A stretch of DNA of 64,000 bases, from positions 434,001 to 498,000 of the forward strand of contig CBDIHK010000030.1 in the NCBI GenBank assembly GCA_965279005.1, read 5' to 3'. How positions within the stretch are numbered: the stretch's first letter is position 1; each line of letters starts with the position of its first letter. Source of the DNA: Planctobacterium sp965279005. Lineage in GTDB: Bacteria; Pseudomonadota; Gammaproteobacteria; Enterobacterales; Alteromonadaceae. Positions 54,160-61,028 of the stretch are shown here, piece after piece. The notes beneath the pieces are model-generated. The model ran no database searches. It was not told the DNA's origin and saw only the letters and a list, made by a program, of their open reading frames with translations. Both the position numbers and the translations under genes were made by a program.

Positions 54160-54687
54160 CTAACAATACAAGCTGTGCTTTTGTATATAGCTGTGCACCC
54201 CAGGTGTAAGCATGTCCCTGGTATCACTGCCATTTTTAACCATTTCCCTGACCAAAGAAGAGCGAACTTGGATGCGTTCAGGCACTACTAATTTTTGCCA
54301 GTTTTGGTCAATCTCGTCGCTGCGATAAAACTTGTGCCAATTGGCCTGGTTATCAGGCCCCATGCAAAAAACTAGCTCGTCATCTGGGTACACTTCTGCT
54401 TGCAGGTAAGCCAGCACATCATAGGTATAAACGGCTTTTCCAGGTTGCTGCAGCTGGTGTTCTATGGCGAGGATCTTGACTTTTTCATTGGCTAAATCCC
54501 GAATAAACAATTCAAGCATGGCTAGCCGGTGGTTGTAGTCCAGCATCTCCTTGCCAAACGCATGGGCGAAAGAGGGCAATAACAATATTTGATCAAATGC
54601 TGGCTGGCATGCCAACAGGTAAGCAATGGCGTCGGCATGTCCAAGCGTAGGTGGGTTGAAGGCTGAACCAAAAAGGGCGAGTCGCAA
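54160..54687 (-). CDS. NadD-like nicotinate-nucleotide adenylyltransferase
   Basis: A 175-residue nucleotidyltransferase. FGSAFNPPTLGH (residues 6-17) is the GxFxPxHxGH-type ATP-binding motif, with Thr in place of the first His. RSSLVRE (about 143-149) is the ISSTxxR-type motif. It resembles NadD, which makes NaAD in NAD synthesis, but is shorter than housekeeping NadD, so it may be a paralogue. The start is TTG at 54687 (LRLALFG). It converges on the PilZ gene with a five-base gap. Confidence 0.82.
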   Translation of the reverse strand: MRLALFGSAFNPPTLGHADAIAYLLACQPAFDQILLLPSFAHAFGKEMLDYNHRLAMLELFIRDLANEKVKILAIEHQLQQPGKAVYTYDVLAYLQAEVYPDDELVFCMGPDNQANWHKFYRSDEIDQNWQKLVVPERIQVRSSLVREMVKNGSDTRDMLTPGVHSYIQKHSLYC

Positions 54688-54789
54688 ACGTTAGTCTCGT
54701 ATAAAGGCGTTACATAAAGACACTTTATTACATCAAATCAACGCGATAGGCTAACCTTAAGTTTCAAAATTTAAAAAAACGTGTGAGAC

Positions 54790-55653
54790 GTGAAAAAACT
54801 ATTATTGTTGCTCAGTATCCTTTGTTTCCCATTACATGCCATGACTATAAAGGTAATGTCGGCGCAATCACCGGAGGATGTAAGCCATCAATATTTTATT
54901 GACCTCATTAAATTGGCTGCTAGCAAAATAGAAAATGAAGTCGGTGGGGTAGAGGTACAAGTTATACCGCAAGGGCAGTTGCGCCATTCCAGCCAGCTGC
55001 GCCTGGTGCGCACTGGTGATATTGATTTCTTCTGGGCGGGCACCAGCAACGAATTGGAGAGGGAGCTGCTGCCGATACGCATCCCTCTTATGCGCGGTTT
55101 ACTTGGATACAGGGTTTCGATCACCCACAGGGATAATATAGAACGCTTCCAGCAACCTGGCTTTTCCCTGGCTAGCGCCCGTGCCTGCCAAGTACGGCAT
55201 TGGCCTGATGTCGAAATCCTGCGCGACAATGACTATTTGGTGATAACGGTCAATGAATACTCCCGCACCTTCGAACTGACTAACCGCAAGCGCTGTGACT
55301 ACTTTCCCCGGGCAATTTACGAAGGTTATGGTGAGTTGCAACAAGCCCAGGCAAACTTTCCAGACTTGACCATGTATGACGACAGCTTGCTTTATTATCC
55401 GTTCCCGCTTTATTACTTTACCCGCAAGTCCAACTTGGGTAAGGCTAACTGGCTAGAGCAAGGCTTAATGTTAGCAATAGAAGACGGCAGCTTTGATCAA
55501 ATGATGCGGGAACATCCATTGACACAAGATTTGTTCCCCCTGGATAAATGGCAGGATAAGCCGGTAATTAAACTAGAAAACGACAATTTGCCCGCACAGA
55601 CACCGTTAAACAATGCTGATTTGTGGCTTAGTATTGGTCAGGCGTCGCAATAA
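54790..55653 (+). CDS. Periplasmic solute-binding-like protein of unknown ligand
   Basis: A 287-residue exported protein with signal peptide (MKKLLLLLSILCFPLHA). The following fold pattern (YFIDLIKLAASKIENEVGGV, TGDIDFFWAGTSNELERELL, then LLYYPFPLYYFTRKSN) looks like a type II periplasmic binding protein. No known ligand group could be assigned, and no transporter genes are adjacent, so a sensory role is possible. The start is GTG at 54790. Confidence 0.7.
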   Translation: MKKLLLLLSILCFPLHAMTIKVMSAQSPEDVSHQYFIDLIKLAASKIENEVGGVEVQVIPQGQLRHSSQLRLVRTGDIDFFWAGTSNELERELLPIRIPLMRGLLGYRVSITHRDNIERFQQPGFSLASARACQVRHWPDVEILRDNDYLVITVNEYSRTFELTNRKRCDYFPRAIYEGYGELQQAQANFPDLTMYDDSLLYYPFPLYYFTRKSNLGKANWLEQGLMLAIEDGSFDQMMREHPLTQDLFPLDKWQDKPVIKLENDNLPAQTPLNNADLWLSIGQASQ

Positions 55654-55831
55654 TGTGACGCTTTGCTAGCTGCACTAATAAACATTCCTCAAACCGGCTA
55701 TTGCATTGCGGCAAATTCGCTAGCGAGCTGGCGTATCCCATCTACACTTAAAAGATTATTAGTATCTTGGAATTAGGTTGCGGCCTAAAACGTTTTACCA
55801 AGATAGAGATTGGTGAATCGGCGGTGCATTC

Positions 55832-58800
55832 ATGAAGATAAAAGCTAGCTTATTTGCGTTGGTAGTTTTGCTATCAATGCCAACCTACGCCCAAGTTTGG
55901 TGGTCTGATATTGAAAACGGTTTGCAATCACTGGCCAATGAACCACCGGGCAAGTTAGTTAGGGTCTCCAAAGGCCGGTATTTGCAAGTAGATGAGAACA
56001 TTCTAGAAACCTTAATGACCCAATCCGCCGGGCAATTTTCGTTAAAGGTACCAACCCCAGATGGCAAAATGATTGACATCTACCTCAGCGAAAACAGTGT
56101 TCTTGCGCCAGCGCTGCAGGCAAAGTATCCCAACATTCGCTCATATGTTGCGGCAAATGGCCAAGGCCAGCAAATTGGCCGTTTTTCTTTTAGCCATAAG
56201 GGATTGCATGGCATGTTCCGTTATAGCAACCAATGGGTGTACATTGATCCGGCGGTTGTGAACAAAACCGATAGATATATCAGCTATTTCCGCAAAGACG
56301 CACAACCCCACAGGGATAGGAAAGCCTTTGCACCCAGGTTAGGGGCAGTGGTCCCAAAGTTTAAAAATAATGCCAGTGAACCCGTCTCTACTTTGGCGGC
56401 AACGGGCGAGACTTTGATTACCTACCGTATGGCCATTTCAGCAGCTGCCGAATATACCAATTTTCATGGTGGCACGGTGGCTGATGGCCTGGCTGCCTTG
56501 AACAATGTGGTGACCCGTTTAAACCAAGTTTATCTAGTGGACTTGGCGGTTCAATTCCAGTTGGTGGCTGACAATGACCAAATTATCTTTACCAATGCCA
56601 ACACTGATCCTTATAGCAACGACAACGACGATATTGATATAGTGCAAGGGGTGATAGATGGTGCGATTGGCAATGCCAACTATGATATTGGTCATATTGT
56701 CAACACCAACAGTGGCTTAGCAAGGTTAAGGGCTCTGTGTTTTGACGATGCAAAATCAGAAGGTGCGACGGGCCTGCGGGAACCAAGTGGGGATGCGTTT
56801 TATATAGACTACGTTGCCCATGAAGTAGGGCACCAGTTTGGGGCGCCACATAGTTTCAATGGTACCGAAGAGGGTTGTAGTGGAGATACACGTGAACAAG
56901 GGTCAGCCTTCGAGCCGGGAAGTGCTTCTACCATTATGGGCTATGCGCAGTTATGCGGTAGCCAAAATTTACAAGATTACTCAGATCCCTTTTTCCACAT
57001 AGGTTCCATAAACCAGATGCGAACCCATATTGACAGTGTGGCGGGAGGCAGTTGCGGCACCGAGTCCTCACTGGAAAACAACATCCCATCAGTGAATGCC
57101 GGTAGCGATTACACCATTCCGGCGAGAACCCCATTTAAACTTGAAGGTTCGGCAACGGATGCCGATGGCGATACTTTAACCTATAGCTGGGAGCAATATG
57201 ATCCCAATGGCAACCCATCCACCAGTTCCGCAGATATGATAGATGATGGCACTCGACCCCTATTCCGTTCCTGGGTGCCAGAATCCTCGCCTATCCGCTA
57301 TTTTCCTCGATTTTCTGATGTCTTGGCAGATACCACAGTGCTCGGTGAAACCTATCCCTTAACCACAAGGGCGATAAATTTCCGGTTGACAGTGAGGGAC
57401 AATAAAGGGGGAGTGAACAATGACTCTATGGTGGTAAACTCCGTTGCCAATAGCAGTGGCTTCACGATTTTACAGCCCAACCCAACTAACGGGTGGGTTG
57501 AAAATGGCAGTGTCCTATTGCGCTGGAAAACCGGAGGGTCTGATGTTGCCCCGATAAGTTGCAGTAGCATTGATGTAGAAATCAGCAATGACGCTGGCAG
57601 CAATTTTACTGATTTACTGTCTGGCATTGGCAATGACGGCATCCATGCTTTTATCCTATCCCAGCCCATTGGCAACCAATACCGTTTGCGCCTGTCTTGT
57701 CCCGGCAATATTTTCTATGCGGTAAATCGGAGTAATTTTTCCATTACCAGTGCCACTAGCACTGCCGCTGACAGTGACGGCGATGGTATGAGTGACGAGT
57801 ATGAAAATGAAAATAACCTGGATCCGAATGATGCGGCTGATGCGGCTGCCGATGCTGACCAGGACGGGTTGAGCAACCTAGAGGAATCGCTATTGGGAAC
57901 CAACCCAAATGCAAGCGACTCTGATGGTGATGGCGTTTCCGATAAAGATGAACTGGATGCCGGTACAGATCCAATTGATGACGATAATGCGATAAGCCAA
58001 ACTACTTTCACCTTTGAGTCGGACAGTGACTTGATTGGCTGGGATTTCACTTCAGACAATCCTTGGGCTAGGATTTCGAGCCAGGCAAAAACGGGGAAAT
58101 TCAGCCTCGCATCTGCCGACATTGGTGATGATGAGGTCAGTGAAGTTAGTTTTACGGGGGACTTTGATGCTGGTGAAATCCAGTTTCAAGTGAAAGTCTC
58201 TAGCGAAACTAATTGGGACTATTTGATTTTCTTAATCAATGGTACTGAGGTGTCCCGCTGGACGGGCGAGCAAGACTGGACCTTGTTTACCCATAATATT
58301 GACGCGGGCGAGCAAACTTTAACATGGCGCTATGACAAGGATGAAACGGAGTTTGCTGGTGATGATAAGGCCTGGATTGATGATGTTGTGTTGACGGTGG
58401 AATCGCCGAACGGCAATTCCGGTGGCGGTAGCGAAGACAAGGAATATGTCGCTTATGATTTTGACGGCGATGGCAAAGCTGATCCGGCAGTGCGTCGACC
58501 TAGTAACTCCACTAACTATGTAAAAAATAGCGGTGACTCCGATATCCAGCGCATTGAGTTTGGTAGCCGCCTGGGTGACATTCCTGTAACGGGTGATTTT
58601 GATGGTGATGATATTGCAGATGTTGCGTTCCGGCGACCTAGCAATGGCACTTGGTACATCAAAAATTCAAGTGGCAGCAATTACAATTCGGGTCGCGGTG
58701 ACGGTATCCAGCGCATAGCCTTTGGCAGCCGCGAGGACGATATACCTGTGCCAGCTGATTATGATGGTGATGGTATAACTGATGTTGCAGTGCGTCGCCC

Positions 58801-59455
58801 CAGCAACGGCACCTGGTATATTAAGAATTCCAGCGGCAGCAACTTTAATTCTGAACGAGAAGACGGTATACAACGGATCCAATTTGGCAGTAGGGCAGAT
58901 GATATCCCTGTGCCAGCTGATTATGATGGCGACGGCAAAGCGGATGTCGCGGTGCGCCGTGCTGGCAATTATACCTGGTACATCAAAAATTCCGGAGGCA
59001 GCAATTTCAACTCTGATCGGGAGGATGGTATCCAAAGGATAGTATTTGGTCGCAATGCTGCCGATATCCCAGTGCCAGCAGATTATGATGGTGATGGAAA
59101 AGCTGACATTGCCGTGCGCCGTCCTAGCAATGGAACCTGGTACATTAAAAACTCCAGCGGTAATAACTACAATTCAGACAGGGAAGATGGCATCCAAAGG
59201 ATTGTGTTTGGCAGTCGGGCAGAGGATATTCCCGTGGTTGCTGACTATGATGGGGACACAATTGCCGATGTTGCGGTGCGCCGTCCAAGTACCTATATTT
59301 GGTACATTAAGAATTCCAGTGGGGAAAACTTTAATTCGGATCGGGAAGACGGCATTCAGCGCATAGAATTTGGACGACAAAACACGGATCTGCCATTTGC
59401 CGCACCGATAAATACAATCATGGCAATGCTGGAAGCCGCTGAAACAAAACAATAA
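55832..59455 (+). CDS. Secreted reprolysin-like (M12B) metalloprotease with Ca-binding and FG-GAP/VCBS-like repeats
   Basis: A 1207-residue secreted protein. Signal peptide (1-20); a propeptide-like region; an M12B-type zinc protease domain (about 190-410) with HEVGHQFGAPH (His330, His334, His340; Glu331) and a Met-turn TIMGYAQ. A PKD/Ig-like part follows (about 420-545). Thrombospondin type-3-like Asp-rich repeats (DSDGDGMSD, DADQDGLSN, DSDGDGVSD; about 645-715) bind calcium. Another beta domain (about 725-860) precedes six tandem FG-GAP/VCBS-like repeats (876-1191). Such proteins degrade extracellular polymers or stick to surfaces. Confidence 0.88.
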   Translation: MKIKASLFALVVLLSMPTYAQVWWSDIENGLQSLANEPPGKLVRVSKGRYLQVDENILETLMTQSAGQFSLKVPTPDGKMIDIYLSENSVLAPALQAKYPNIRSYVAANGQGQQIGRFSFSHKGLHGMFRYSNQWVYIDPAVVNKTDRYISYFRKDAQPHRDRKAFAPRLGAVVPKFKNNASEPVSTLAATGETLITYRMAISAAAEYTNFHGGTVADGLAALNNVVTRLNQVYLVDLAVQFQLVADNDQIIFTNANTDPYSNDNDDIDIVQGVIDGAIGNANYDIGHIVNTNSGLARLRALCFDDAKSEGATGLREPSGDAFYIDYVAHEVGHQFGAPHSFNGTEEGCSGDTREQGSAFEPGSASTIMGYAQLCGSQNLQDYSDPFFHIGSINQMRTHIDSVAGGSCGTESSLENNIPSVNAGSDYTIPARTPFKLEGSATDADGDTLTYSWEQYDPNGNPSTSSADMIDDGTRPLFRSWVPESSPIRYFPRFSDVLADTTVLGETYPLTTRAINFRLTVRDNKGGVNNDSMVVNSVANSSGFTILQPNPTNGWVENGSVLLRWKTGGSDVAPISCSSIDVEISNDAGSNFTDLLSGIGNDGIHAFILSQPIGNQYRLRLSCPGNIFYAVNRSNFSITSATSTAADSDGDGMSDEYENENNLDPNDAADAAADADQDGLSNLEESLLGTNPNASDSDGDGVSDKDELDAGTDPIDDDNAISQTTFTFESDSDLIGWDFTSDNPWARISSQAKTGKFSLASADIGDDEVSEVSFTGDFDAGEIQFQVKVSSETNWDYLIFLINGTEVSRWTGEQDWTLFTHNIDAGEQTLTWRYDKDETEFAGDDKAWIDDVVLTVESPNGNSGGGSEDKEYVAYDFDGDGKADPAVRRPSNSTNYVKNSGDSDIQRIEFGSRLGDIPVTGDFDGDDIADVAFRRPSNGTWYIKNSSGSNYNSGRGDGIQRIAFGSREDDIPVPADYDGDGITDVAVRRPSNGTWYIKNSSGSNFNSEREDGIQRIQFGSRADDIPVPADYDGDGKADVAVRRAGNYTWYIKNSGGSNFNSDREDGIQRIVFGRNAADIPVPADYDGDGKADIAVRRPSNGTWYIKNSSGNNYNSDREDGIQRIVFGSRAEDIPVVADYDGDTIADVAVRRPSTYIWYIKNSSGENFNSDREDGIQRIEFGRQNTDLPFAAPINTIMAMLEAAETKQ
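58457..59404 (+). repeat. Six tandem FG-GAP/VCBS-like coding repeats (54 residues each, first one 46)
   Basis: Each unit starts DxDGDxxxDxAxRR and ends IQRIxFG...DIPV. Units 2-6 are 54 residues and unit 1 is 46, lacking eight. The DNA units are alike but already divergent at third positions, so the array is not newly amplified. Confidence 0.88.
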
Positions 59456-59478
59456 CGGGTATATAGTTATAATTCTTT

Positions 59479-59503
59479 GGAGGGCTATCTAACCCTCCTT
59501 TCT
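59479..59503 (+). terminator. Intrinsic terminator after the M12B protease gene
   Basis: GGAGGG (59479-59484) pairs with CCCTCC (59493-59498), loop of eight, followed by TTTCTT. It lies between convergent genes and may serve both. Confidence 0.75.
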
Positions 59504-59515
59504 TATTTGCAACAG

Positions 59516-60364
59516 CTAAATTTTGGCCTCGCACCAGTTTAGCACTTCACCCCAGAGTGGGCTGCACTTGCTGCGGAAATAACCCATATGGCCAATCGCG
59601 CCAAAGCCTTTGGCACGGCCATCTAGGGTTTGCAAATCCAATTGCGCATTGCGGTACTTTTGCATAAAGGCGTCGCGGGAAGCCGGCGGTGCCCATTTAT
59701 CATCAACCGCATTTACCGCCACAATGGGTAAGTTTACTTTGGCGAAGGTATCCTGCATCTGTGGTTGCTCTGGGTCGTCAAAAAAGTAATTGGGGAAACT
59801 GCACCAGCGTTTCCAGTCCCGATACACCCCAAGTGGCAGGTTTTCGCCCATGCCTAATTTGTCCCATGCCAAAAAACCGTGCGCTTTTACCATCAAGGGA
59901 CCCAGGATATTCCACATCAGCCAAACTTTTAGCTTTTCCATACCTGGCATCCAGCCATGCCAACCGGCACCCGTACCGAAAGTATAGGCACCGCTAATTT
60001 TATGGTGGTTAGGCAATAGACCAATGGCATGGCCACCAAATGAATGGCCTATGACAAATAAAGGCACGTTTTCGCGATGCACATGGTCTATCACCGAGGC
60101 TAAGTCCTTGTCGGCCCAATCCAGGTATTGCATATCGAAGCCTTTTAGCGTATCCGGCTTGGAGGCACCGATCCCCCGGTAGTCAAAGGTGGTGACTGAG
60201 AATCCCTGGACGACTGCGTGCCGGGCAAATTTTTGATAAAACCACTGGGGCACACCTGTGGCACCCGCCATTACGATGTGCGCTTTGGCATTTTTACAGT
60301 CATATACCGTGCCACCCAAACGATAACCATCGGTGGCGATAAAGGTTTTATTTTGCTCTTTCAT
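59516..60364 (-). CDS. Alpha/beta-fold hydrolase
   Basis: A 282-residue alpha/beta hydrolase. The nucleophile elbow is GHSFGGHA (Ser about 108), DYRGIGAS gives the oxyanion-side loop, VNAVDDKWAPP the acid (Asp about 216), and IGHMGYFR the His (about 257). No signal peptide is present, so it is cytoplasmic. The substrate is unknown; esterase, lipase or thioesterase are possible. It is divergent from a MerR gene, and a MerR-type promoter drives it, so it responds to whatever that regulator senses. Confidence 0.88.
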   Translation of the reverse strand: MKEQNKTFIATDGYRLGGTVYDCKNAKAHIVMAGATGVPQWFYQKFARHAVVQGFSVTTFDYRGIGASKPDTLKGFDMQYLDWADKDLASVIDHVHRENVPLFVIGHSFGGHAIGLLPNHHKISGAYTFGTGAGWHGWMPGMEKLKVWLMWNILGPLMVKAHGFLAWDKLGMGENLPLGVYRDWKRWCSFPNYFFDDPEQPQMQDTFAKVNLPIVAVNAVDDKWAPPASRDAFMQKYRNAQLDLQTLDGRAKGFGAIGHMGYFRSKCSPLWGEVLNWCEAKI

Positions 60365-60404
60365 ACTAGCTCCAGGATCTAACCAAAAGAATTAACATGG
60401 ACGC

Positions 60405-60436
60405 ATTGTAAACTATGGAGCATACTCCAAGGTCAA
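60405..60436 (-). promoter_or_regulatory. MerR-type promoter of the hydrolase gene (20-bp spacer with dyad)
   Basis: On the minus strand TTGACC (-35, 60431-60436) and TACAAT (-10, 60405-60410) are separated by 20 bases instead of 17. A dyad TGGAG-CATA-CTCCA (60416-60429) lies in the spacer. This is the layout of MerR-activated promoters, in which the regulator twists an overlong spacer to allow transcription. Confidence 0.75.
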
Positions 60437-60466
60437 GCATTTATAAGCAAGGTATGTGAGAAAATT

Positions 60467-60832
60467 ATGCGCATGGAACAACTTTCGGAATTGACCGGCG
60501 TGTCTAGGGACACTATCCGTTATTACGAAAAAATTGGCATGATCACCAAACCGCCTCGGAAGGCCAATGGTTACCGGGATTATCCGGCAAGTACCTTAGA
60601 CGAAGTTAAATTTATTAAATTAGCGCAATCGGTGGGGTTTACCTTGGCCGAAATCAAACCCGCCATTCCCTTTGTCAGGGATCCAAAACCAGACTGCCCA
60701 AAACTAAAAGCGGCTATTGATGAGAAAATTGATTTTATTGACCAGAGGATAGAAGAACTCAAGGCGGCCAAGGCAAGGTTGCTGCGCTGGCAGGAAAAAA
60801 GCCAAGCGTTGGCACAGCATTCATCAGACTAG
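60467..60832 (+). CDS. MerR-family transcriptional regulator
   Basis: A 121-residue MerR protein. The N-terminal winged helix reads LSELTGVSRDTIRYYEKIGM (residues 5-24), followed by YRDYPASTLDEVKFI. The coiled coil lies at about 85-118. The effector end is short and has a single Cys (PDCPKL), so it is not a typical metal-binding MerR; SoxR-type clusters are absent. An ATG two codons in is an alternative start. It is divergent from the hydrolase, whose promoter holds a matching dyad, so it probably activates that gene and perhaps itself. Confidence 0.9.
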   Translation: MRMEQLSELTGVSRDTIRYYEKIGMITKPPRKANGYRDYPASTLDEVKFIKLAQSVGFTLAEIKPAIPFVRDPKPDCPKLKAAIDEKIDFIDQRIEELKAAKARLLRWQEKSQALAQHSSD

Positions 60833-60935
60833 AACTTAATGGGATCAGTATTAATGGAACATTGATAAAACCTTACTGATTTGTGTGTTTTAGCTTAAGC
60901 CGAAGAAGTCTTTGAAAAACTTCGTGACATACTTT

Positions 60936-60982
60936 TGTTATATTATAACATTGACTGTTTCTTGAAACGTTATATTATCGCG
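60936..60982 (+). promoter_or_regulatory. Two Zur-box-like operators and promoter of the zinc receptor gene
   Basis: TGTTATATTATAACA (60936-60950) is a perfect palindrome matching the known gammaproteobacterial Zur core TGTTATAnTATAACA. A weaker copy, CGTTATATTATCGCG (60968-60982), lies 32 bases further. TTGACT (60951-60956) and TATTAT (60973-60978) form a -35/-10 pair with a 16-bp spacer, so the second site covers the -10 and the first abuts the -35. Zinc-loaded Zur would block transcription. Confidence 0.82.
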
Positions 60983-61028
60983 TTTGATAATTCCCTTTCC
61001 AAACACTAAAGACAAAGCACACAACACG

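Noticed and set aside
58457..59404. Tandem repeats considered as a CRISPR array
   Set aside because: Units of 162 bases with no conserved short repeat and variable spacer; they encode FG-GAP-like protein repeats in frame.
60984..61028. 15-codon extension of the zinc receptor
   Set aside because: It places residues before a normal signal peptide and overlaps the promoter region; ATG at 61029 fits.
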